The notes under the pieces were generated by a model. That model saw only the letters and a list, made by a program, of their open reading frames with translations. It did no database searches and was not told the origin of the DNA. Positions 1 to 11,200 of a stretch of DNA of 64,000 bases are shown piece after piece. Location of the stretch: the NCBI GenBank assembly GCA_030141605.1, contig JAQGDQ010000523.1, positions 56,803-120,802 on the forward strand, read 5' to 3'. The translations under genes were made by a program, and so were the position numbers. The DNA is from Tubiluchus corallicola. Lineage: Eukaryota; Priapulida; Priapulimorpha; Priapulimorphida; Tubiluchidae. The first letter of the stretch is position 1, and every line of letters begins with the position of its first letter.

Positions 1-233
1 ACGTTAGCTTAAAAAACTACATGTAATGGCCTACATAATTAATTTATTAGTGGGGCCATTTTGGTAGTCACTACCAACTTGCAGCTTGAACTAAGTTCAT
101 TTTACTTTTGAAAAACTTGGAATTTAGACAAGTTCGTTCTAGTGAAACTTGCCCAACACTAAAAAGTATGTACAATTATTTATAATCGTGCAGCATTTAT
201 TCTCATTTAGCTATTAAAACATACTTTACCTAC

Positions 234-297
234 CATAGAAGGCAATTGCATTGGTTTCAAAAAGACAAGCACCATTAGATGCTTCAAATGCTGGAAC
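234..297 (-). CDS. EEF1G: eEF1G coding exon 3
   Basis: Acceptor TTTTAG, then VPAFEASNGACLFETNAIAFY. It carries the cis-Pro of the thioredoxin fold (VPAFE) and the glutathione-site E-T-N-A-I. Ending at 234 gives phase 1 with donor GTAGGT. An alternative donor (AG|GTAAAG) four bases further on would give phase 2; the next exon lies off the left edge. Confidence 0.85.
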
Positions 298-1768
298 CTA
301 AAACAACAAAATTTCTATCCTAGTCACCACTCAACAATATCATCTAAGATATTTTTTAAAACTTAAAATTAAAAATAATTTATTCATTTAACACGTATCA
401 TAATCACATTAACTGACACACAAATTTGTATTTCAAAGGGATCATTGTTGTTAAAGCAAAAATTATGCAGGGAGATCTAAAAAAACAGTGGCTTATGATA
501 GGCCATCTACAAGTATTTTTCTAATAATTTTACAAAACAGATTTCCCAGATAAAATATAAAAACACAGTTAATAAATTTTGGGTTTTAAATCTCATCTTG
601 GTTGTAGGCATTAACACAACAATAAAAATACCATAGTCACAGTTAGTAATGTACTACTGATCAGTAGCAAAATTTAGTAACAAAGGGACTGCCTAGATCT
701 CTAATACATGGCACATCAGATGGAACAGTGGTGTGCAACTGTCCCAAGTCAGCCAAGTATTCAGTGCATTGCACATGATAAAGCAAGAACTCATGTATGA
801 AATATGAACTAAATCCAGCAGCCAACAGATGAAAATCTTGGGACTCTCAGCATTTCGATTTCCAATGACTTGAAATGGAATAAGCGCATAATTAAATAGA
901 AAAATCTGGAAATAGTGTCGTTCGAAATGAACTGTCGTTTCGAGATCATTTAAAACTCTAACGCAACCCAAACTGAATATGAGGCAATAATTTGCTCACC
1001 AAGATATGTCACTCTTAGAAATCAATTCTAAATTCAAAAGTGGTGCCTCAATCCACATTACAAATAACTGAAGACAGAAGAGAGGACGTTACGGTTCTAT
1101 ACTTGAGACGTGAGATAACTGACGATATATGACTTACCACAGAGGCAAGTTGGGCTATTATGGTCAGCGAATTGGTCGCCAATATTATTCGTTATCTTAT
1201 ATTTTAGTGTTTAGAAGCTCAGCGCTATTGCAGTCTTTAAACTAAGGCGCACCTCCTAGTCCTAGTCTTTAAACTAAAGTTTTGTAGACTAAAGAGCTTC
1301 GATTATTTTTACGGAAGGGTTTTGCACTAACGGCATTTTGACATCATTAGTTCCGATGTGACTTATTTATCATAATTACGTTTAACGTTAATCATAAAAT
1401 TAAAAAGGAAACAAAAATGTTGATGTGTAAATTGCAAAACAAACCTTGCACAAGGGAAACTTCTCTCGAAACGAATCAGTTTTATTCGTCTCGCCTAATT
1501 TAAAATCCTGAGCAATTTGTACATCAGCACCACTGTACTGTGCTGCAATCAGTACTTTAAAAGCTCGGAAGCTTCCTGCATACGTGTACAGCGTCTGAAA
1601 TTATAAAACCGCTAACATTAATCAAAGCGTACAAAATAATAAAATTACAAAATGTGCACAACTAATTTGCGATAGAAAGCAAGCAGTTTCCTGTGCTTTC
1701 ACGAAAGATTAACAAGTATTCATTAGATTTCAGATATGAAAATTAAAATTACATACGCCGGCAGCCAT
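234..1768 (-). CDS. EEF1G: eEF1-gamma (elongation factor 1 gamma), 5' end, 3 coding exons
   Basis: The gamma subunit of the eEF1B exchange complex has an N-terminal GST-like domain and helps recharge eEF1A with GTP in the cytosol. Three minus-strand exons join in phase 0 (1768-1757, 1594-1445, 297-234). They give MAAG, then TLYTYAGSFRAFKVLIAAQY and onward to KFPLCK, then VPAFEASNGACLFETNAIAF. This is the very conserved start of the family (MAAGTLYTYP.., AFKALIAAQYSG, KVPAFEG, FESNAIAYY). All junctions have GT/AG. The gene continues past the left edge, so the C-terminal domain is not visible. It is divergent from calcineurin B. Identification is firm; the exact end of exon 3 is less so. Confidence 0.93.
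298..1444 (-). other. eEF1G intron 2
   Basis: AT-rich intron of about 1.15 kb. I see no coding exon, RNA gene or recognisable repeat in it. Confidence 0.8.
1445..1594 (-). CDS. EEF1G: eEF1G coding exon 2
   Basis: 150 nt, phase 0 on both sides, acceptor TTTCAG, donor AAG|GTTTGT. It encodes the first strand and helix of the GST-like domain (LYTYAGSFRAFKVLIAAQYS) down to KFPLCK. Confidence 0.92.
1757..1768 (-). CDS. EEF1G: eEF1G coding exon 1 (MAAG)
   Basis: Twelve coding bases reading MAAG, followed by the donor GTATGT. On the mRNA strand the start codon is preceded by a C-started pyrimidine tract (CTTCCTTTTT, 1788 down to 1779). That resembles the 5' TOP motif of translation-factor mRNAs, so transcription may begin near 1788 with a 5' UTR of about 20 nt. 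Confidence 0.88.
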
Positions 1769-2217
1769 GACTAAACCCAAAAAGGAAGAATTTTAGATCG
1801 CTGAAAAGACAACTGCAGTAACATTACAGTCTGCAAAAACTGGCGCGGTATCCAACTACACAGCTTTTGCGCTATTGGCTACGCCGTTGGTACATTTCTT
1901 TTTTCAGAGGGGTGTGCTATTATAAAAACGAACCAAGCTGCATTACACATTTAACACAAATACTAACTGCTTCGTAACACGCAAACTCAGAATGAAGCCT
2001 ATTTTATTTTTTAACACAAAGTTTTGTCACTACATTGCGTCATGCACTATTTTCTACTAGTAATTGCGTTCACCCCTATTTTGAAGACAAAATTCATTTA
2101 ACCTTCTCTAGTTACCAAAAAGCCCGGATGTGAAGTATTCGCGGAGAGGAAACATTTCTACAGTCGTAGTATTCTGTAATAATAATTATTTTAGTGTAGT
2201 GGCAAAATTTTATCAAA
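1769..2217. promoter_or_regulatory. Probable bidirectional promoter, eEF1G / calcineurin B
   Basis: The start codons of eEF1G (1768, minus) and calcineurin B (2218, plus) are divergent and only 449 bp apart. The interval has no other gene. It includes the TOP-like tract of eEF1G near 1788 and both 5' UTRs. A TATA-like TATAAAA lies near 1921, but its use is unproven. Shared promoter function is inferred from geometry only. Confidence 0.6.
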
Positions 2218-2220
2218 ATG
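2218..2220 (+). CDS. PPP3R: Calcineurin B coding exon 1 (start codon only)
   Basis: TATCAAAATG is followed directly by GTAAGA, so this exon contributes only the initiator Met. Exon 2 then begins with GGG (Gly2), restoring the conserved MGNE start. The A at -3 favours initiation. It is the only ATG|GTAAG site I noticed upstream with correct phase. Confidence 0.82.
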
Positions 2221-5200
2221 GTAAGATTTTCAGTTACGATTGAGTGCTTATGATCATATCCTAATATTTAATTTGTTTCTATGCTCATCTGTACTTTTTA
2301 TCTTACACTTGTGTGTTGGTACCTAGGACTAGTAGTGGTAAATACAGTGTTGACTGAGTTACAGAATACAGAGATGCACTCTCAACAGTGAGTCCGTGAT
2401 AAGCATTAATCTAACAACTGCCAGCTTAACCTTTGTTGCCTTTCCGTTCTGTCTACTAGGGAGTATGTGATTTTTCGCCTTGGCTTCTACAGTGGCCCGG
2501 ATTTGAAAAATTGTTAGAACTGCGGCTGTAAAAATTATATATGTCATGAACATTTGCAGTTTAGGTGTAGTTAGGCAAATAGGGCGCTATTACACTTTTG
2601 CACCGCCTAGTTTTTTTCTAGCCTATTGGTTGTTTTCACGCCTGCAGGCCAGAAAGCAGACCAACAGGCGTAATATACACCATATTCCCATAATATTATT
2701 GGTTTTTAGACCTTACAATTCCAGATTAAAATCATACATTACTTACCGTCACCATCACGCAAAAAGCTCCACGTGAATAACTGTGTTTACACCTCTAATG
2801 CGCAATCGCTCTCGCGCAGTGACGATGTGGCCCTTTACATGTATTTTTAGTTTCTTCGCATAATTTATGATTATTAGGGTTGCAGCCACGGGAGTTTGTA
2901 TCGTATCGCGGGTGGGCCTGGAACGGAACACTCACAATAAGTGAGGGAACACTGTATATAATAATTAATTACAAGCATACATATCTGTTTTTCATGTATA
3001 TTAAGTTGTTAGCTGGTCAACTTGTAACAAAAAATAAATTGCTTTCAATATTAAAAATATGTATGTTTATTTTTATTGTATTTTCCGGCTATTTTTTATT
3101 AAACTTACTAAGTGACATCATCACTACCTATCAAATCGTCACTATCATCACTGCCATCGGTCGTAATGTAGTATTATTACTATTAGATTATAAAAAAAGT
3201 AAAGGTTTTTTCGTTATTTCGTAAATGCGGTCAAGATGAAAGTGTGTCACGTGCCTTTTAAGCTAGGCCCTGATAATGCATAAACTACTACGAAATTCGT
3301 CACGTGACTACACACACAAACAAGATGGCAATACGAACTGTATAGGTGTAGAACTGTGAATACAACGTAATTATTGGTAATTATACCTAAATATATGATT
3401 AAATTACCACGAGATTAGCGGAAACATTCACTGATGACGTGAGAATAATAGAATAATGACCTACGAGCCTAGAAACGAGTAATAACCTAGAAAAAACTAG
3501 GCGGTGCGAAAGTGTAATAGCGCCAGCAATTTGTGCCCAAATTATGTAAGAGTCTCTGTTATATTTGGTCTTTTTTTGTTATTAATTCTTTATTTGTCAT
3601 TAAAATGGTTCACTCATTATAATAAAATTGAGTAAGCCTCAGCGTAATGTTAAGATAACGACACTGTTCAAGACAAATGCCGTGCTTAATGCCATCTTGT
3701 TGTGTATTTGATGAAACTGTTCATCCCAAGTGAGTTTATTAACGACAGTAATGCCTAAAAATTTTACATTTTTTGCTTGTTCTATGGAACAGTCGCCTAC
3801 TTTTAGTGTTGCATTAGAATATATAATGTCATTTGATTTGGGTGATGTTACCATAAATTCTGTCTTATCATCATTCATTTTTAAACCAAAATAGTTAAAT
3901 GCTGCATTTATATTTGTTATGTCTTTTTCTAGATTATTTTTTGATGTTAGAAAGTCTGCGTGTGCTGTATAGATAGTTGTGTCATCGTCATATTGTGTTA
4001 AGTCTGAATTATGTAAAACTAAATGAATTTTATTAACGTGTAAACAAAAGAGTAAAGGACCTAATATCGTACCTTGCGGGATGCCTCTCTGTGGTGTGTC
4101 CAATGTTGAAAAAGTGTGTTTGTTCAGCTTGACTCTTTGTTTTCTAGTGTGTAGGTAATTATGAATTAGTTTGAGAGAAGTATAATCAAATCCTAGTTGG
4201 CGTAAGGTGTCTAGTAGTAAATTGTGATCGAGGCTGTCAAAAGCTTTACTTAGATGGAAAAATACTGCTGTTATATATTTATTTTTATTTAAGTTGTAAC
4301 GCCACTTGATTTTCAGTGGCACCAATTATTGCGTCTATTGTAGAATGTAGTATTCTAAAACCGAATTGATGATTTGATAGTATCACTATTTTCAATGTAA
4401 TGGTTTATTTGGTTATAAATAACTCTTTCAAATACTTAGGCTAGTACATGCACTACTGAAATTGGTCTGTAGTTTTAGCGTCATCTTTAGCATCTTTCTT
4501 GTGTATTGGAGTCATGTTTGCTTGTTTACACACTGCTGGAAATTCTGAGCGCATTAAGACTTGGTTTCTGATATATGTTAGATGAGGAGCAATGAATCTT
4601 TAGATCTTTGTATACTTTTCAAATTTACCTTTCAAAGATAATAACTCAGCTGTCCACATGGCTTTGATGCCGAGCCCTCAATTTGCTCGTAATGCACTAA
4701 TCACATCTCCTGGCAAGGCATTCCAGCAGGGAATAATTCTTTCAATGAAAAAGTGACTACTTACGTTAATACAATAGAAACTTTGGAACAGTTTCATCGA
4801 ATGTCTACTTAGATCATAGTGGCAATGAGTTGGAAAGAAGAAGACAGCTTTACTCAAGATGATCAACTCGTTCAAAATTTTGAAACAATGAATAAGATCT
4901 ATAGTTTTGCATCTCTGATAGAGTGGGGTAATGTCTTCAGCTTGTTCGCAGTCATAACTCAAAGGCAACGACTCTGAAACTTTTTAAGTCCAAGTAAATG
5001 TGAGATTTCTCAATTCTATACTCCGAAAGGTTCAATAATCAATTTCCACATTGCAAGATGTTCCTTCAGGAATGAACTTAGTATCTCATGACAAAGCAAC
5101 TCTGTTTGGTACACCTTTGGGCGATCATGCCATTTTGCCTGTTTAGGGAAAAAATTTAGATCAATTAATGCTTTTTCATTCTTCGGCACATGCTGCATGA

Positions 5201-8200
5201 ACGTACTTCAACATTGTTTCTCGTTTCCAAAATTGGTCCATATGTTGAGATCTAAATCCGTTTTCCAAACTACATTTAGCCAATATGACTCTGTTCTTTG
5301 TGAAACTCTTCAGATTATACTAAACATACATAATTTATGTCTGATTCAGTTGGTGACAAGCTTCCTTGGCAGTTTCCAAAGGAGGACTTGGTATAAGAAG
5401 TACCACTCAGCTATCTCTCCCAGCCTTTCTGGCATCATCTAGTGGTTCTGCTTCTTTAGTACACAAAATCCTTTCCAGAGTTCCCACTGCTAGCTCTTAT
5501 GCTGCTTTAGATTTAGCAAAATCGATCTGGTTGGAAAAGTTGAAGCATTTGTAACAACCTTACCTGGTACATCTTCCCAAAAATTTTGGGATAAATCTCT
5601 AATCGAAGCATCATTTGATAGTTTGTTTGCCAGGATTTCTGAGGTTGATAAAGCACTGCTATTGCCAATGGCTTCTAGACATGCTGGTGCATGGCCTGAT
5701 TCTAAGTTGTTTAAAAAGCAGTGGTCGGTTTTTGAAATATCAGGCTGCCAATGATTTGATATGTTGTGCTTTAACTTCTCCTCATGTTGCTTCTGTGTTA
5801 GAGCCCACAAGGTTTGCCTAGGTCAGATGGCAAAAGGCCTGTCCAAATGCCTTTTATTCCTTGGACCAAACGTCGTTCACTTTTTTGGGATTTTGCTTGT
5901 GTGGATACATTGAAATCTTCAAATTTTGCTGTTTCAGCTGGTTCTCTAGGTTATGCGGAAATTAGGAAGTGGGAAATGGGAGATTAGGTCAACAAGTTTT
6001 TTTATTTCAAGGTTTATCCATTGCTTTACAAAGAGGTAATGCGATAAGCATCATGAGAACAATCCCTCCATCTGAAAGACTTGAAGAGGTTATGACCTCC
6101 TTCAAGTCTTAATACCGTCTCTTTCTTTTGGGAGCAATCTGAAAATTGTAAGCTGAAAGGTTTAAATAGTTAACTGTACTATTGTAACTTTAAATGAATG
6201 TATGATGATTGCTAATCATTGCTTTTGAATACTGTTTATTTTACCTAGTGTAGAGTGAATATGGTTATTAGCATTTCAAGATGTCTATGATTTGTATGTA
6301 AACCTAGTATAATATTTAATATACAGTCAATTTGTGATATTTTTGCATTGATTAATGGCAGTTGTATCTCACCAGCTCTGCACCTGTAAATTTCGGTAAT
6401 TGTTTGATTTTTTATGTGAATCGAAGCTGTTTTAACATTAAAATTACGTTACATTATTTGCCATCTCAAAGTTGAAAGATAGTAGCAAGCAAAATATCTT
6501 GATTGTTAAAATTTTTTAACATAATATCTCTGTTTTGCCTAACACAAATTTAGCATGTACACATTAAGGTAGCAGTAATGTCTAACCATCATTTAGTAAC
6601 CTTTAACTTATTTCCTGTGATGTGTCACTAAAGTTTGCTTAAGTTTTCTCTAATCTGCTCCCAGAGCTTTCAAGACAATGATGTGTGATGTCGACCTACA
6701 TCTAGATCTGTGTGCAAAATTTTTGAGAGGAAGTTGAAAACTAAAAATGTGTGGTTCACTGCATATGTCTGTTAGCTATGGTTCCATAGTGATACATAAT
6801 TTGAATTTCTTCATGTGGTAAATTCATTGAGTTAAATTATGTCATGAATGTACAAGGTTGTACGAAGCTGATTGCTAACATGGTGTGGACTATTAGTAAA
6901 TTGATAATAATGCATGCATAATGCTAATATAAAAGATATTTAAATATCAATTAATGTTAAAGGTGGTATGCACTGCTATTCTAATATATGAAAATATTTT
7001 ATAATATATTAAAATGTATAATGAGTTACTACTGAGTAATTGTTTATGGTTAAACTTTACAGCTCGCTTTTTGTTTACATTTAAATGATGAACAGATATT
7101 CTATTTTATTTTCAGAATTGTTTTTATAGCAGATAGCATCATTAGATGAAAATAACCAAGTTGATATTTCAATTTGTTATTTTCATCTTATGTGTGTATT
7201 TGGCAATGATGCCACATTTCATTAATTAATTCTAACGTGATCTATCTTGATATCATCATCATATTTAATTGATGCTGATCAACAAATTTGTTCTTACAGG
7301 GGAACGAAAACTCTCTACCAATGGAAATGTGCAGTCACTGTAAGTTTTCTACTATTTAAGTATTGATATAAATGGTTGCTACTTTTATGCATGTTGCTTT
7401 TTTAAATCCTTTTTTCCAAAAGAAACTGAATTTGTCTACAAAGAAGTGTAGCACAAGTAGATTTGAAGTGAAAATGCTTTCTAGTTAATTTTAGTTATTG
7501 CATCTTGAATTTTTAGAGTGTTGATATAAATATTGCGCTCTGGGCTAATAATAATTTATCCTTGTCACAGTGGATCTTGAGTAAATTATGTTTAAACAAA
7601 CACACAGCTTAGCTCTGTAAACATTGTGTTTACGTAAATGTCATCTGCGCTTGGATATGTCTGGTGTAGCCCTTTTAATTATTATCGTGTGCAGTTTACT
7701 TGTTGACGGTCAACAACATGCTATGTGCTGCTTTATCTTTGGCTCAAAGTCTATCCTGCTGCACGTCAGAATTATCCTTTGCTGAAACCTTAGTTCATTA
7801 TTGCATTGCCACTTGTGAGTTGTTGACCTGGCAAGCTCAAGATTGTTATTGTTACTGTGACTGTGGAAACAATTCAGAACATGCCGAAGTTTTTTACGAA
7901 GATGTTCGGCACGCCGAGCAGTGGAGAAACCGAAAAGTCTACTTATGGGAAACAGAAAAGTAAATACCGTGTTGCCGAGCTAAAATCACGCTCTCGTCAG
8001 CATCGAAGCAACAGTCTGCCGGTAGCTGAAGTCTCTGAATTACCGCAGACAAAATCAGTTCGAGAAGCAAGAGTTCGGAGCAACAGTCTCACTCTAGAGG
8101 TGCCAGATATTGTAGAAACCACACTGCCTCTGGACGTTGAATACATCAAAACTCCTCAGATGCAAACTCTTCAGGTGGCAGAAGATGGCAAGCTAGATGA

Positions 8201-11200
8201 GCGACTTCCAAGCATTACTGAAACTACTGAGAAAGAGCAAAATGCAGATTTAATGAATGATGACAGTCCATTAGATATTTTAAACCTTGTCCCACGTGAA
8301 TGTACGTGTCGACAACTTACGTAATGATGTAAAACATTTGCTTATGAAGCTACATATTGATTACCTTTTTCACTTGCCAGATACTGTCATAAAACAAAAG
8401 CTAGGTACTGGTACTGGGTACCACAAACATTTGCTTATGAAGCTACATATTGATTACCTTTTTCACTTGCCAGAAACTGTCATAAAATAAAAGCTAGGTA
8501 CTGGCACTGGGTACCACAATTTTTCATTGAAGCGATGCTTAAAACAAAATTCAATTTCGTTCTACTTTTGTTAAGCTGTGTACTGGTATTCTTGCATATG
8601 TCATTATAATTCTCTTTTGATGTTTGATTTTAGTTGACGCTGATGAAATTAAGCGACTGGGTAAGCGCTTTCGAAAGCTCGACTTGGACAATTCTGGTTC
8701 CCTTTCTGTCGATGAGTTTATGTCACTTCCTGAATTGCAACAAAATCCTTTGGTACAACGGGTAATAGACATATTTGATACTGATGGAAATGGAGAAGTC
8801 GATTTTAAAGGTTTGTAATAATTGTATTAGTAAAAGGTTTAGTATTACTATATTAAATCATCTTTAAGCTTACAGGCACTGTCAGCCTTTTTTGTAATGT
8901 CTGATCCAAGTGAGCCAGATGTCTTTTCGAACTTCCCAATGCCATTTCATGATGTACACATGCTTTATATACGTCCGCATGTGACAATGGTACCTACCCA
9001 GTTTGTTGTCGCATTGGCCAACAGGCCTCGTTGTTAAAGCACAAGAAAAAACCCTTCATAAATAGAACCTAAAAAAGTCGTGTCTTAAAATTTTATATCA
9101 TTTACTTGTTGTCTTATAGGGTACAGAGCTTGTATTAGCACTAATGCTGTATACAACTTGTGTATTTAAACTCCCGCGATGACCGTTAGGCGCAGCCATT
9201 TTAATGGCAACTCTTTTGCTACAAGTTTAGATAACATTGCGTAAAGTTTGAAAAACATTCACAGCTTTCATTGCACACTTTTGACTAACTAAGCAAAAGT
9301 ATATATTACTTTATCTTGTCAGTAAGATCAATAATGTCTTGGTTAACAAATGACTCACAGTGGGATGGTAATGCAGTGCTGTTTTACCAGGCAGCATGAA
9401 TGTCTTCAATTATTAAGAATTTTCTTATCCAATTACATAAGTCCTTCAAACAGCTAAATGTAATGCTAAGTAATATAACTTGATGCGTAAATTTTTTTGA
9501 GACGTACAAGTGCCATATTCCAACTTATGCTGCACCAAACCATTCATAAATGTAACATGTTGGATCTGGTGAGAATTGTTTTCATAAATAATCATTTGAA
9601 TTCGTACAAGAGAACATGATACAGAGAAGGATTTGTAAAATCTTAGTTTCGGTTATTACCCATGGATTTCTAACTGCTAAATATGAATGTGTTATTTGCT
9701 CACTGGGCAACGAGGTTGCTTACATATCTTGTTTGTTTACGTGTTTGCAGAATTTATCGAGGGTGTCTCACAGTTCAGTGTGAAAGGAGATAAGGAATCC
9801 AAACTCAGGTGTAAGTGCGCATTTTTGTTTACGTACATAATTTTTAACTGATTTCATCATTTTTACTGTGTTCTTTTGCACTCCATGCTTGTCATTTTAT
9901 GCTTACAGTTTCTAATTATTTATATATAGTCTTAATTACAACCTTATTAGTAATGATGGAACAAATCTGCTATGCAGTAGGTGCCGCTTAATAGACTCAC
10001 TCTGGGACGGAAGTGTCTTGACCCAATTAATCAACTAAATCTGTTAACCGACAGATGTAGTATTACTAATATAGAAGTATGAATCGTCGGTTTAGTGGGC
10101 AATGCAAAGGCTTTTAATGAATTTTAGAAACGAAGTAATGCCTAAACTCCTGTGTAATCATTAAAAATATTAATTTATAAAGTGAGTTAATAAAAAAGAA
10201 AATAGAAAAAGTTTGCTTTTTCATACAAGTGTGTTTATTTCCAAAAATTGCATAAATACGACCAAGGTCAGCTTCTTCATTTTTTGCACCAAGTTGGGTC
10301 AGAAACTCTCATAATGATAAAAACGTTGAAAATCTGTTGTTGTATGGTGCACAAATTCTCGTAAATAATTTAGTGCTTGGCATGCTTAAAAGTCAAAAAA
10401 GCATATTGGTCACATGAAAATGTCTTATTGAAGCATGCAGAGCAAAAATATTGAGTCAGTTATGCAGAGTTATTTGAGTCTCTTGTGGACAGTTTTTGCA
10501 TACATTTGCATAGAAGCGGCCGGTACCAGACGTTTTTGAGTCTATTAACCAGGAATCTAGTAAATGGTGCCTACTGTATTTAAATTTTCTGAAACCAATG
10601 TCAACTACATTGAAAGAAATTTCCGTAACTTTCTCAAACAAGGACTTTTGATTACGTCCAAATTTCTGACCACTGGACTGCGTCCAAATTTCTGACCATT
10701 GGACTGCTCATGTGCTTGCAATCTGAAAGTTGATTGCAAGATAACTAAGTGTGATCCAGGGTCTAACATGATTGTTTAATAATCCAAAGGTCAGTGGTTC
10801 AAACTCGAGTTCATCCCGTCTTTTTTGCACTTCCTATCTTTCTGCTGAATTTGGTTTTGCAAGAAAATCAATTATTCTGGGTTTATTTACCATGCCAACG
10901 ACTTTTTTTGAGGTAATAGACATATTCAGTTCACTGTTTTGAAACTACCTGTTTGACTTACCTTGAGTGAAAAGGAAAAATGCCTGCTTGTCTCATGACC
11001 AGATTAAAGAGCTGCATGGTGTATTAGGATCATTTATATGGTACAGTGTTCCCTCACTTATCATGGGTGTTCCATTCCAGGCCTACCTGCGATAAGTGAA
11101 TTTCCGCGAAGTAGGGACGCTATACTTATTTTAGTAGTTATACATTATTTTAAGTCTTTATAAACCCAGAAACCGTAGAAGTTGCAGAACGTTTGGGTGG

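Larger units (their letters stand above)
2221..7299 (+). other. Calcineurin B intron 1 (5.1 kb)
   Basis: Holds transposon debris, described separately: a TA-element end near 2890-2954, a LINE reverse transcriptase fragment, a LINE C-terminal fragment on the minus strand and another LINE 3' ORF piece on the plus strand. I see nothing recognisable in 2955-3600 or 6170-7299. Confidence 0.75.

Noticed and set aside
2546-3224. Two plus-strand frames (76 and 114 codons) in calcineurin B intron 1
   Set aside because: No family motif; one overlaps the solo transposon end at 2888-2954.
7700-7963. 87-codon frame upstream of the candidate alternative exon
   Set aside because: Different frame from the extension, no family features and no splice site linking it to calcineurin B.
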